61,925 nucleotides of DNA from Falsiroseomonas ponticola (GTDB taxonomy: Bacteria > Pseudomonadota > Alphaproteobacteria > Acetobacterales > Acetobacteraceae). The stretch spans positions 1 through 61,925 of the forward strand of contig NZ_JAERQN010000019.1 in the NCBI RefSeq assembly GCF_016805305.1, given 5' to 3'. The translations under genes were made by a program, and so were the position numbers. Shown here piece after piece: positions 17,611 to 24,978 of the stretch; the stretch's first letter is position 1, and each line of letters starts with the position of its first letter. The notes under the pieces are model-generated. The model worked only from the letters and a program-made list of their open reading frames with translations. It did not search any database and had not been told where the DNA came from.

Positions 17611-18051
17611 ATGAGGCCGAAGCGCTCCGATGCCGAGATGCAGCAGCTGACGGAGCTGGCGAGGGCCAAGCCCGGCATCACGCGCTCGCCGCTCTATCGC
17701 TGGCTTCGGGCCCGGCACGACACCTTCGCCTCCCTCCTCGAGGAGACGAGGCCGGAGTGGCGCACCCTCGCGGAGGGCTTCGCGCGCCTCGGCATGACGA
17801 CCCCGGACGGCGGGCCGATCGCGCCGGAGACGGTGCGCCACACCTGGTGGCGGGTCAGGCGGGACGTCGCCGCCGCCATGGACAGGCGGACCGTCGGGAA
17901 GCCGCCGAAGCCGGCCGTGACGCCCGTCTCCAGGCCGGCACCCTCGCCACCACCACAGAGCCCGGCTGAGCCGGCCTCGGGCCCGTCCGCGGCCCTGGCG
18001 AGGCTGAGGGCGGAGCTGAACGCACGCAGTGGAAGGAAACCAGATGGGTAA
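17611..18051 (+). CDS. Probable TraK-like accessory DNA-binding protein
   Basis: A 146-aa basic protein. Residues about 1-85 contain two helical segments separated by tryptophans, including SPLYRWLRARHDTFASLL and APETVRHTWWRVRRDV. The latter resembles recognition-helix regions in proteins that lie upstream of TraL-type ATPases. The second half is proline-rich and probably disordered. It overlaps the next gene by 8 bp and starts the divergent operon facing the relaxase. TraK-like function is inferred from size, charge and position. Confidence 0.6.
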   Translation: MRPKRSDAEMQQLTELARAKPGITRSPLYRWLRARHDTFASLLEETRPEWRTLAEGFARLGMTTPDGGPIAPETVRHTWWRVRRDVAAAMDRRTVGKPPKPAVTPVSRPAPSPPPQSPAEPASGPSAALARLRAELNARSGRKPDG

Positions 18052-18814
18052 GGGAAACGGCGCCAGCCCGGCCGGCGAGCCCGCTTCGGGAGTGGTCCTC
18101 GCGGTCGGCCTCGGACGCGGCTTCGGCGGCAAGTCCACCGGGCTCGCAGAGCTGGTCTGGCGGGCGCGCAACGCCGGCCGCGAGGTGATCGTGGCGGACG
18201 GCGACCCGCGGAGCCGCACCCTCGCCGGCATGTTCGAGGGGGCGACGCACCCGCCGACCGAGGAACTGCCCGACGTGAAGGCCTGGCTGACGGGCGTGCT
18301 GAACCGGATGGTGAAGGAGCGCCGCTCGGCCGTGCTCGACCTCGGCGGCGGCGACCGGGTGCTGCAGGAGTACGGGCGGGACCTGCGCCTTGTGGAGTTC
18401 TGCGACCGGCGCGGCATCGAGCCCGTCGCACTCTATTTTCTCGGTCCGGAGGAGGAGGATCTGCGGCACGTGCTGTCGATCTGGGAGGCGGGCTACTTCC
18501 GTCCCAAGCGGACGCTGCTCGTGCTGAACGAGGGTGTCATCCGCGAGGGCCACACCGTCATCGGCGCCTTCGAGCGCACGCTGGAGCATCCCGGCTTCCG
18601 GGAGATGGTGGACGAGGGCGGCGCGGTGCCGGTTCTGATGCACCGCCTCGCCTGCATGGACCTCCTGCGCCAGCGAGGCCTCGGCCTCTACGCCGCGGCG
18701 GCGGGGGACGGCACCGACCCGCTCGATCCAGTCGAGCAGTTCATGGTCGAGGACTGGCTGGCCGACCTCGAGAAGCGCCGCGCCGAGGCCGGTGCCGCGG
18801 CTTGGCTGCCGTGA
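18044..18814 (+). CDS. ParA/MinD-type ATPase, TraL-like
   Basis: A 256-aa P-loop protein starting at ATG 18044, with GGAAGG 7 nt upstream. The nucleotide-binding loop is deviant: GLGRGFGGKSTG (about residues 27-38), with GGKST in place of the usual KGGVGKTT. DGDPRSRTLAGMF and VLDLGGGDRVLQEY match the switch regions of ParA-like proteins and of TraL-type ATPases in conjugative operons. The next gene overlaps by GTGA. It is distinct from the partition ParA at 21188-21823. Role in transfer is inferred from the operon. Confidence 0.7.
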   Translation: MGKGNGASPAGEPASGVVLAVGLGRGFGGKSTGLAELVWRARNAGREVIVADGDPRSRTLAGMFEGATHPPTEELPDVKAWLTGVLNRMVKERRSAVLDLGGGDRVLQEYGRDLRLVEFCDRRGIEPVALYFLGPEEEDLRHVLSIWEAGYFRPKRTLLVLNEGVIREGHTVIGAFERTLEHPGFREMVDEGGAVPVLMHRLACMDLLRQRGLGLYAAAAGDGTDPLDPVEQFMVEDWLADLEKRRAEAGAAAWLP

Positions 18815-19329
18815 CGGGCGCGGCCTCTTCCCCCTCCCCTACCCCGGCGCCCGTGCCGACGCCGGAGGACGTCAGGAGCTGGTGCGAGAGGGCCGGGATG
18901 CGAGCCGACAGCCCGCTGCGCGCGGCTCTACTGGCGACCTTCCAGGCGGCCTCGGCCGCGCGGGAGGCGGCGGGCGGCGCGCGTGGTCTCACGCCCGATG
19001 GGGAAGCTGAGCTGGTGCGGAGGGTGACCGAGGCCGCCGCCACAGGGGCTGAGCGGGAGATGGCGTCTCTGGCCCGGCGGATCGACCTCCGGACGTCGGC
19101 CCTCCTCGCCCTCGCCGCCCTGCTGCTGCTCGGCGGCGGCTATGCTGTCGGCCGCTGGGAAGGCACGGCGAAGGTCGCCGGATCGGCAGGCGCCTCGTTT
19201 CTGGCCTCCGTGGCCGAGCTGAACGATGCCGCCACTCTTCGCCGACACTGCGAGCGGACCGCCTACGATCAATCCGGTGGACGCGCCTGCACACTTCCGC
19301 CCGTGTGGATTGCCCCCGCCGGTCGATAG
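18811..19329 (+). CDS. Single-pass membrane protein of the transfer accessory operon
   Basis: A 172-aa protein from GTG 18811, which overlaps the previous stop. The N-terminal ~95 residues are soluble and alanine-rich; one membrane helix follows at about residues 96-115 (ALLALAALLLLGGGYAVG). A short periplasmic tail has two cysteines (RRHCERT and GRACTLPP) that could form a disulfide. The layout resembles TraM-type mating proteins, but I do not recognise a family with confidence. Confidence 0.62.
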   Translation: MTGAASSPSPTPAPVPTPEDVRSWCERAGMRADSPLRAALLATFQAASAAREAAGGARGLTPDGEAELVRRVTEAAATGAEREMASLARRIDLRTSALLALAALLLLGGGYAVGRWEGTAKVAGSAGASFLASVAELNDAATLRRHCERTAYDQSGGRACTLPPVWIAPAGR

Positions 19330-19431
19330 CCCTCCTGCCGCTATTGCCGCTCGGCCTGACGTCACCGGGTCCGCCCTTCTCGCTGGCGCCCCTTCCTGAG
19401 CCTCTTTTTCGCGGACCCGTCCAGAGCCGCG

Positions 19432-19440
19432 TTATCCACA
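19432..19440 (+). promoter_or_regulatory. DnaA box
   Basis: Perfect nine-base match to the consensus TTATCCACA, at the left edge of the iteron region and beside a locally AT-rich stretch (19450-19510). Host DnaA would bind here to help open the plasmid origin. Confidence 0.7.
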
Positions 19441-19448
19441 GCCTGCGT

Positions 19449-19483
19449 CCCTTAAGGAGAATCTACGTAAGTAGGATTAAGGG
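19449..19483. repeat. Nested palindrome in the AT-rich part of oriV
   Basis: Outer arms CCCTTAA (19449-19455) and TTAAGGG (19477-19483) enclose an inner palindrome CTAC-GTAA-GTAG (19463-19474). It lies in the most AT-rich stretch of the origin, next to the DnaA box. It may be part of the unwinding element or a promoter/operator; a terminator for the gene ending at 19329 is less likely because it is 120 bp away. Confidence 0.55.
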
Positions 19484-19535
19484 TATTACGGACTCCCGAT
19501 CTTATTGGAGCGCCATGCTTTTCAGGCGGGAATCG

Positions 19536-19898
19536 GGGCGCGAAAGCCCGTGCTGGACGGGCGCGATAGCCCGATGTCGCAGGGGCGTGATCGCCCGATG
19601 CGATCCACAGCTGGACGTCTGCCTCTCCACAGGGCTGCAGACCGCTTTTCTGATCCGTTCCAGGGCGTGATCGCCCGATTCGGGAATATGCCGTCATTCC
19701 GCCGAGGCGAAACATAGGGCCGAGGCTGCCCGAATCGCTGTTCCGGGGCGTGATCGCCCGATAACCGGCCGGGTTTGGACGCCACGTGCAACGGTAGACT
19801 GCCATCTGCGGTCTCCGGTATCGGGCTATCGCGCCCTGCGGGCGCCTTCCCGGCTACAGGCGAGCTGTGGCAGGCCACCTTATCGGGCTATCGCGCCC
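19536..19898. repeat. oriV iterons
   Basis: Six 17-bp iterons of the form GGGCGYGATMGCCCGAT. Four are on the plus strand at 19559-19575, 19583-19599, 19663-19679 and 19746-19762; two are inverted at 19820-19836 and 19882-19898. A degenerate copy lies at 19536-19552. Each unit is itself nearly palindromic (GGGCG / CGCCC). They lie just downstream of the repA stop, as the presumed RepA binding array. Together with the DnaA box and AT-rich stretch they define the replication origin; no gene is supported in 19330-19943. Confidence 0.88.
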
Positions 19899-19900
19899 TG

Positions 19901-19924
19901 CCCCTGCCCCTGCCCCTGCCCCTG
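19901..19924. repeat. Hexanucleotide tandem repeat
   Basis: Four perfect copies of CCCCTG follow the last iteron, with a partial copy before them. They lie between oriV and the repA stop. A short low-complexity tract, possibly variable in copy number. Confidence 0.8.
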
Positions 19925-19943
19925 CGGCGCGGAGGCGCCGTCG

Positions 19944-20897
19944 TCACTCGGGCGCCGCCGTCCCGGGCTCGCGCTTGGCTGCCACGCGCAGCCGCGGCAG
20001 GCGCTTCGGCGCGTAGCCCGGATGGTCGGTGGGCAGCACGGCACGCGCCGAGAAGCGCAGGGCCTCCTCCCCGCCCTCGGTGCGGTAGAGCTCCAGCCAG
20101 TAACCCGGGAGGCGCTGCCGCTCGACGACCTTGCGCACGTCCTTCGCGAAGTCGGCGAGCCGCCGCGTCGAGCCGGACTTGTGGTGCAGCTGGGCCATGG
20201 TGAAGCCCCAGCCGCCGCCCTGGTGGCCGCCGTGCTTGCGCACCACGCGGTAGAGCCAGCGCTCGATGCCGCCGGTCAGGGCGAAGTACTCGCGGTCGAT
20301 GGACAGGACGAGCTTGTCGTCGCGGATGCCCTGGTAGAGCCACTCGGCGATGGTGAACTCGATCCCGAGCGACCGCCCCTCCTCGTCCGTCGGCGCCGAC
20401 CATTCCTCGATCCACCCGAAGCCCTGGGGCCGCGTCCCCTTCTGGCGGATCGTCGTCTCGATGACGGTGCCCTTCAGGCGGCGCAGCGCCTCGACGATGC
20501 GGCCGTACTCCGCCCCGCCGGTCGGCCGCCCGATGGCGCGGAGCAGCTCGTAGAGGCTGACGCGGAAGCGGCGGGAGGTCGGCACGCCGCGGGTCATCGC
20601 CTCGCGGACCTGGCTCGCTGCCCAGATGAGGATGTCGGCGTCCCAGATGGTTGCCATGCCGGTCTCGGCGTTGGCGGTCACCCGGACACGGATCTCGGTG
20701 GTGCCATTACGGACGTGGTAGTCGATCGGCTCGGTGCGCTTGCCTTTGGAGAGGCTGAAGAAGGGCCGCTCCATCATCTCCATCTGGTCGTGGGTCGGCA
20801 GGTCGCCGGGCAGCGCTGCGAAAAGGTCGAGCTGGTCCTCGCCGCGCGGGGCGGCACGGCCGGCGGCCTTCGCTGGAGGCTTCTCCGGCGCAGTCAC
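19944..20897 (-). CDS. repA: Plasmid replication initiator RepA (RPA family)
   Basis: A 317-aa initiator protein. The segments PFFSLSKGKRTEPIDYHV, ATIWDADILIWAASQV, FRVSLYELLRAIGRPTGG and LSIDREYFALTGGIERWLYR are the hallmarks of the replication initiator protein A (RPA) family of broad-range plasmids. The start is GTG at 20897, one base after the stop of the upstream ribbon-helix-helix gene, so translation is probably coupled. The iterons lie immediately 3' of the gene. Expression in one operon with parA and a small DNA-binding protein suggests joint control of copy number and partition. Confidence 0.93.
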   Translation of the reverse strand: MTAPEKPPAKAAGRAAPRGEDQLDLFAALPGDLPTHDQMEMMERPFFSLSKGKRTEPIDYHVRNGTTEIRVRVTANAETGMATIWDADILIWAASQVREAMTRGVPTSRRFRVSLYELLRAIGRPTGGAEYGRIVEALRRLKGTVIETTIRQKGTRPQGFGWIEEWSAPTDEEGRSLGIEFTIAEWLYQGIRDDKLVLSIDREYFALTGGIERWLYRVVRKHGGHQGGGWGFTMAQLHHKSGSTRRLADFAKDVRKVVERQRLPGYWLELYRTEGGEEALRFSARAVLPTDHPGYAPKRLPRLRVAAKREPGTAAPE

Positions 20898-20898
20898 C

Positions 20899-21162
20899 TC
20901 AGGCCTCCTCGGCGTCGAGCGCCTCGCTCACCTTGAACGCGATCCAGGCGCTGCGGCTGATGCCGCGGCGCTTCGCCGCGCTGTCGACGCGCCGCAGCAG
21001 CGCCGCGTCGAAGCGAAGCATGATCGGCGTCTTGCGCCCGCCCGCCTCCGGCTCGGCTACGGCGGCCTTCGCCGCGCCCTGGATGAACGCCTCCGCTGCC
21101 CGCTCCTGGGCGGCCGGAGGGGCAGGGGTGCGATTGCCGTTCGGCCTACGTGCGATGGCCAT
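20899..21162 (-). CDS. Ribbon-helix-helix DNA-binding protein between parA and repA
   Basis: An 87-aa basic protein whose C-terminal half (TPIMLRFDAALLRRVDSAAK, then RRGISRSAWIAFKVSEAL) is a classic ribbon-helix-helix fold: a beta strand, then two helices with the SRSAWI turn. ATG 21162 is preferred over upstream starts because it removes a run that overlaps parA. Small RHH proteins next to ParA serve as centromere-binding partners or autorepressors in type Ib partition systems, so this may be the real ParB analogue for this ParA. It is translationally coupled to repA. Confidence 0.82.
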   Translation of the reverse strand: MAIARRPNGNRTPAPPAAQERAAEAFIQGAAKAAVAEPEAGGRKTPIMLRFDAALLRRVDSAAKRRGISRSAWIAFKVSEALDAEEA

Positions 21163-21185
21163 CCGATGTCGCTCCGCTTTCGGTC

Positions 21186-21196
21186 CGCTATACAAA
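21186..21196 (-). promoter_or_regulatory. TATAC motif at the parA/RHH junction
   Basis: CGCTATACAAA, one of a small set of near-identical sites around the par-rep operon (also 16926-16937, 21878-21886, 22364-22374 and 23139-23148). It overlaps the parA stop and precedes the RHH gene. Possible RHH operator or -10 element. Confidence 0.35.
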
Positions 21197-21823
21197 CACT
21201 GCCTTGACCACCGCTGCAAGCTCCTGCGCAGCCTTTGCGTCGCGCGGCGTCAGTTCCAGCACAGAGCGGCCGGCAGCGGCGGCGTTCGGAAAGGCCTTGC
21301 GGCGGCCGATCGGGGTTGGGAGGTATTCGAGCCCGTCCGCTTCCCTGAGCGCCTCCGCCGCGGCGTCGTTGTCGGCGCCCTGCGCATCGGCGGCGTTGAG
21401 CACCACGACGGCGCGAAGCCGCTCGTTGATCTCCCGAGCCTCGCGCACCAGCGCCGCGATGTTGTCCACCGCCCAGAGGTCGAAGCTGCGCGGCTGCACC
21501 GGGATCAGCACCGTGTCGGCGACGGTGAGGGCGGCGCGCAAGCTGCCCGTGTCCCGGCCACCGACGTCGATCACAACGTCCGCGTACTTCGGGGCGAGCT
21601 GGCGGGTCTGGGTGCGGATGGCTGCGCCCTGCAGCGAGACGGCGGTGTAGCCGGGCGCGCCGAGCTGCTCGGTCCGGAGCTCGGTGAAGCCGATGGCGGT
21701 GGCCTGCTCGTCGCCGTCCACCAGCAGCACGTCGCGGCCGTCAAGGGCGCGGGCGATCGCCAGGTTGACCGCGAGGGTGGTCTTGCCGACACCGCCCTTG
21801 GTGTTGCCGACGACGAGGATCAT
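21188..21823 (-). CDS. parA: ParA partition ATPase
   Basis: A 211-aa Walker-type ATPase: deviant Walker A GNTKGGVGKTTLAVNLA at about residues 6-22, Walker A' VLLVDGDEQATA, and Walker B VVIDVGGRDTG. It is the small type Ib form without an N-terminal HTH. ATG 21823 is preferred (GGAG about 9 nt upstream); a longer start at 21856 adds only a basic stretch. It heads the parA-RHH-repA operon. Confidence 0.92.
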   Translation of the reverse strand: MILVVGNTKGGVGKTTLAVNLAIARALDGRDVLLVDGDEQATAIGFTELRTEQLGAPGYTAVSLQGAAIRTQTRQLAPKYADVVIDVGGRDTGSLRAALTVADTVLIPVQPRSFDLWAVDNIAALVREAREINERLRAVVVLNAADAQGADNDAAAEALREADGLEYLPTPIGRRKAFPNAAAAGRSVLELTPRDAKAAQELAAVVKAVFV

Positions 21824-21877
21824 GGTCCCGCTCCGATACCGCCCCGCGCGCATCATAACGGCGATTCGCCATCAGTG

Positions 21878-21886
21878 CGATATACA
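21878..21886 (-). promoter_or_regulatory. TATAC motif upstream of parA
   Basis: CGATATACA, 55 bp upstream of the parA ATG, where an operator or core promoter of the par-rep operon is expected. It is a member of the dispersed motif set. Confidence 0.4.
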
Positions 21887-22363
21887 CCGCGAAGCAGTCG
21901 GTGTTGATGGTGGGTGCCGCGGGCAGGGGAGGGGGGCCGGCGACTTCCTCCGGCCATGCGCCGGAAGCAGCTCACGACCGCGCAGGGCGTCGCCGGGTGC
22001 AATGGCGACGCCGCGTACGGGCCGGCGCCACGCTCAGCCGATTACCTCCGGCCGGGGAGGAAGGCGGCCACCGCCTGTCCTCGCCGCTCCGGCCGGGCGC
22101 CCTCGTCGGAGGACCGTCGTGGTGGGGCCTCCCGAGGTCGATGCCGCGCAGACCGCGAGGCAAGCGGGGAGGGGGCGCGTCGCGCAGCCGCACGCGGGCT
22201 CGGCAGCAAACGGATTAGCGATATTGCCTGTAAATCGTATCGCATGCGCTTGTGCTGTGTTCCGATAGACCTGCGCTGGATCGCGGTGGCGGCGATCGGC
22301 GCGCCTTCGAACACCGCCGCGAGCGGGCCAGGGAGCCCGAAGACTGGCGTCACGCAAGCGGTC

Positions 22364-22374
22364 CGATATACAAA
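22364..22374 (+). promoter_or_regulatory. TATAC motif upstream of the VapC pair
   Basis: CGATATACAAA, about 70 bp before the ATG of the small antitoxin-like gene. Could be its -10 element or an operator shared with the par locus. Confidence 0.35.
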
Positions 22375-22445
22375 TGCAGACGTCGGGTGGGGGCCGGCGT
22401 TGAAGCGCCGCGCCCCGCCCATCAAGTCAGGAGCTGGAGGTCAGG

Positions 22446-22658
22446 ATGCCCACGAAGCCGCACGCCACCGGGAAGACGGGCACCGCGCGCCCGCGCGGGG
22501 CGGCGCCGGTGCGCGGGGGCCTTCCGCGCGGCTACGGGGCCATGCGCGACGTGCCGCTCGCCCTCGACCCGCGCATCGACCTGACGAAGCCGATCTACGA
22601 GCAGGCCGCCGCGCTGCGGAAGGCGGCCACGCCGAAGCGGACGGGGAAGCCCCGCTAG
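22446..22658 (+). CDS. Putative antitoxin partner of VapC
   Basis: A 70-aa basic protein with a strong GGAGGT ribosome site 4 nt before the ATG. The first 30 residues are Arg/Gly/Pro-rich. The second half (LALDPRIDLTKPIYEQAAAL) could form the helix that threads into a PIN toxin. No AbrB, RHH or Phd fold is recognisable. It ends 12 bp before the VapC-like gene, the normal spacing of an antitoxin-toxin pair, so the antitoxin call is from context. Confidence 0.6.
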   Translation: MPTKPHATGKTGTARPRGAAPVRGGLPRGYGAMRDVPLALDPRIDLTKPIYEQAAALRKAATPKRTGKPR

Positions 22659-22670
22659 CCGCAGGGCATC

Positions 22671-23087
22671 GTGCTGCTCGACACCCACGCGCTGCTCTGG
22701 CTGGTGCGTGGCGAGTTCCGGACCGAGGCGGCGATCGCCGCCGTTCGCACCGCGCAGGAGGAGGGGCGCCTCTACGTCTCCGCCATCTCGTCCTGGGAGC
22801 TCGGCGTTGCGGAGCTGAAGCGGCGGGACCGGCCTGACCTCGGCATGCCGTCCGCGGCTTGGTTCCGACAGGCTCTGGCGACCACAGGGGCACGGCTCGC
22901 CACGATCTCGGTCTCCGTGGCGGCCGAGGCCTCTACCGTGCCCGCCGTCTACGGCAGCGGCGACCCTGGGGACTGCTTCATCATTGCGACCGCGCGTGTG
23001 CGCCGGATGCCGGTGGTGACCCGGGATGGACGCATGCTGGCTCTTGCTGTGTCGGCCCCCGATTACCTCGAAGCCGTCGAGTGTTGA
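22671..23087 (+). CDS. vapC: VapC-family PIN-domain toxin
   Basis: A 138-aa PIN ribonuclease. The acidic active-site pattern is visible: LLDTHALLWL (Asp at 4), SAISSWELGVAELK (Glu in the middle), GDPGDCFIIATA and VVTRDGRML. GTG start at 22671. This is the VapC branch with DTHALLW at the N-terminus. It would cleave RNA unless held by its antitoxin, and so stabilise the plasmid. Confidence 0.9.
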   Translation: MLLDTHALLWLVRGEFRTEAAIAAVRTAQEEGRLYVSAISSWELGVAELKRRDRPDLGMPSAAWFRQALATTGARLATISVSVAAEASTVPAVYGSGDPGDCFIIATARVRRMPVVTRDGRMLALAVSAPDYLEAVEC

Positions 23088-23138
23088 GGTGCAACGAGCA
23101 GCGAAGCGACGGCGATACGCTACTCCCTGCCATCGTCA

Positions 23139-23148
23139 CGATATACAA
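23139..23148 (+). promoter_or_regulatory. TATAC motif downstream of vapC
   Basis: CGATATACAA in the 190-bp gap between convergent genes, where a promoter is not needed. Its presence here favours a protein-binding site (for example RHH or partition) over a simple -10 element. Confidence 0.3.
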
Positions 23149-23277
23149 GCGCGTGCTGATCGATATCTAGGCAGACTACTGCGACACTCCCGCACAGCGC
23201 CGGCTCGCCGGGGCGCGAGCTTCCTTCGTCCCCGGCGCGCAGTCAGTGGACGGGCCCGAAGCGGGTTACCAGCCGCC

Positions 23278-24249
23278 TCACCGGAAGGCAGCCGGCTCGA
23301 AGAACCCGGCCGCGTGAGCCAGCCCCACCAGATGGCTCATGGCCGCCAAGGTGTCGAAGGGCACCCGCCGGCTCCGCGGAGGGAACCTTGACGCCCACCA
23401 GTCCGCAGGGGCGAGCCTCAGCAGGTTCGTCGCCGTGTGCGCCGTGGGACGAAGCAGGATCGGCTCGGCCCCACCGGCGGCGAGGTAGCCGTAGCGGGGC
23501 ATGAAGCTGCTCGGGTGGACTCGCCCCAGGACGCGGAACGGCTCCCCCGGCTCCGGCTGCGGGAGGATCGGCTTCCGTTCGTCCTCCAGCGCCCTGACAG
23601 AGGCCGTGGAGACGTTCAGGTGGCCGCTGAACGCCGTCGGAGACGCGCGCTTGACCTGAAAGCCAAGGTGGTAGGCGGCCGCCAGCAGCATGCCGTTCGA
23701 CACGTATTCCCGGTCCCAGCGCCCCTCGATCCCCCGGTGCCGATGCCAGCGTTCGGCCGAGTGCTTGAGGTTGTAGGTGGTCAGGACCCTGGTCGGGGCC
23801 CGTGTCCTGCTCAGCCTGGACAGAAACTCGCAGGCTCGCTCGAACTCCGCGAGGGCCGCGGGCTCCAGCATCTCCGCGCGGCTGGCGGCAAACCGCGTCT
23901 GCCATTCGGCGACTGAGATCCGCCCTTCTTCGTAGACCCCGAAGCCGTGGTGCGTCAGCCGGCCGTTCGACGCCATCACGGCACGCACCTGGGCGCGGAG
24001 GACGCCGTCGAACAGCGCGTGGTCCGGCACGGCAAAGCCGCGCTCCGCTAGGTAGACCTGGAATGCGGCGGGATCGGCAACGCGGTCCGATGGCCCGGCC
24101 GCCAAGGCCGCGCGCATCGCGGCGTTCGTTGCCCAGCCCAAGCCGCGGGCGAGGGCCTCGACGCGATGGGAGGACTTCACGTCCGGCAGGGATGTGCGGA
24201 GCTCGGCCTTGACGGCCTCGACGAGCGGGAGGGAGACGGCGAGCCTCAT
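23278..24249 (-). CDS. Hypothetical protein of the accessory island
   Basis: A 323-aa soluble protein, ATG at 24249, convergent with vapC. The N-terminal part (about 1-70) reads like an alpha-helical DNA- or nucleotide-related domain (SHRVEALARGLGWATNAAMR). The middle contains TYNLKHSAERWHR and NGMLLAAAYHLGFQVKR, and the C-terminus is basic with RFPPRSRRVPFDTL. No catalytic motif is recognisable. Third positions are G/C-rich in this frame, supporting coding. It borders the defence genes and may be an accessory immunity gene, which is inference. Confidence 0.65.
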   Translation of the reverse strand: MRLAVSLPLVEAVKAELRTSLPDVKSSHRVEALARGLGWATNAAMRAALAAGPSDRVADPAAFQVYLAERGFAVPDHALFDGVLRAQVRAVMASNGRLTHHGFGVYEEGRISVAEWQTRFAASRAEMLEPAALAEFERACEFLSRLSRTRAPTRVLTTYNLKHSAERWHRHRGIEGRWDREYVSNGMLLAAAYHLGFQVKRASPTAFSGHLNVSTASVRALEDERKPILPQPEPGEPFRVLGRVHPSSFMPRYGYLAAGGAEPILLRPTAHTATNLLRLAPADWWASRFPPRSRRVPFDTLAAMSHLVGLAHAAGFFEPAAFR

Positions 24250-24447
24250 GATCGGTTCCTCGTTCTGGAGACCGTCGTTCGCCGATTACGCGACGGCCCC
24301 GGTCGAGGGACCTCGTGAAGCGATGTGCAGAGAGGCGGCGTTTGACCCGGCGACAGGTCCAAGGTGCCGCTGACCTCTGGCGAAACTCGGCGATTCGACC
24401 CGGCAACGTCAAGCTTTCCGAGCTGGAGGCTGTCATGCTGCCGTCCC

Positions 24448-24978
24448 ATGAGGCCGCTGAGCGAGATCACCGAACCGGACCCGCGCTTCCGGGCCTTGGT
24501 AGTCCATGACCAAGGCGCGTTGCGCCCGCTGACGCTCGCCGATCACCACGCCATGGTCGCCGGCATCGTGCTGCCCGCAGGCGTCACGGCCGACGTGCTG
24601 ACCCTTTTCGAGCGGGCCAGGGCGGCGCTGCTCTACGGGTGGTTCGCCTACGAACTCACGCCGCTGGCCGAGCACCAGGCCTGCGCGGCACTGGAATGCG
24701 CGCTCCGCCAGCGGTTCCTCGCCGAGGGAGGGGCCTTGCCCCGGCCTCCTGGGCTGCGGCGGCTGCTCGGAGCAGCTGTGGAGCGCGGCTGGCTTCCTGA
24801 GGGCACCCTCGACACCGTGGCCCCGTTCCTCACCGAGCTCCGGAACCAGGTGGCACATGGCGACGCCTACCTCGGCACGCCGGGATGGGCCGCGGAGACC
24901 CTGCACCAGTGCGCGACGCTGATCGCCCGGCTGTATCCGGGCGAAGCCCAGAGCACGGCAGCACCGCTGGCGCCGTGA
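24448..24978 (+). CDS. HEPN-like protein coupled to a restriction-modification gene
   Basis: A 176-aa helical protein. Residues 45-150 match the HEPN-like layout: LFERARAALLYGWFAYEL, AEHQACAALECALRQRF, and then RNQVAHGDAYL, which contains the R-x4-H signature used by HEPN ribonucleases. ATG 24448 is chosen over an upstream start because the extra 28 residues have poor composition. The stop overlaps the GTG of the large restriction-modification gene, so the pair is translationally coupled. It may be an RNase effector or a structural partner. Confidence 0.65.
   Translation: MRPLSEITEPDPRFRALVVHDQGALRPLTLADHHAMVAGIVLPAGVTADVLTLFERARAALLYGWFAYELTPLAEHQACAALECALRQRFLAEGGALPRPPGLRRLLGAAVERGWLPEGTLDTVAPFLTELRNQVAHGDAYLGTPGWAAETLHQCATLIARLYPGEAQSTAAPLAP

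Larger units (their letters stand above)
21824..22445. other. Intergenic region; candidate partition site and promoters
   Basis: About 620 bp between the parA start and the antitoxin-like gene. Several overlapping ORFs cross it on both strands, but none has a plausible protein composition or ribosome binding site, so no gene is called. It contains two TATAC motifs (21878-21886 and 22364-22374) and an inverted repeat GCGATA / TATCGC (22218-22223 and 22238-22243) in a locally AT-richer stretch. It could hold the parA promoter and a centromere-like site. Confidence 0.4.

Noticed and set aside
13852..18051. A 1399-codon plus-strand ORF across the relaxase region
   Set aside because: It is antisense to the well-supported MOBF relaxase and has a His/Arg/Pro/Leu-rich shadow composition. 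Only its last 147 codons (17611-18051) look like a real gene.
19536..19898. Possible CRISPR array in the repeat-rich region
   Set aside because: The 17-bp repeats are unevenly spaced (24, 80, 83, 74 and 62 bp), occur in both orientations and flank repA, so they are origin iterons. No cas gene is present.
21914..22837. ORFs of 100-300 codons in the parA to vapC gap
   Set aside because: Overlapping frames on both strands with Arg/Pro/Ala-rich composition and no ribosome site; they are out of frame with the clear antitoxin and vapC genes.
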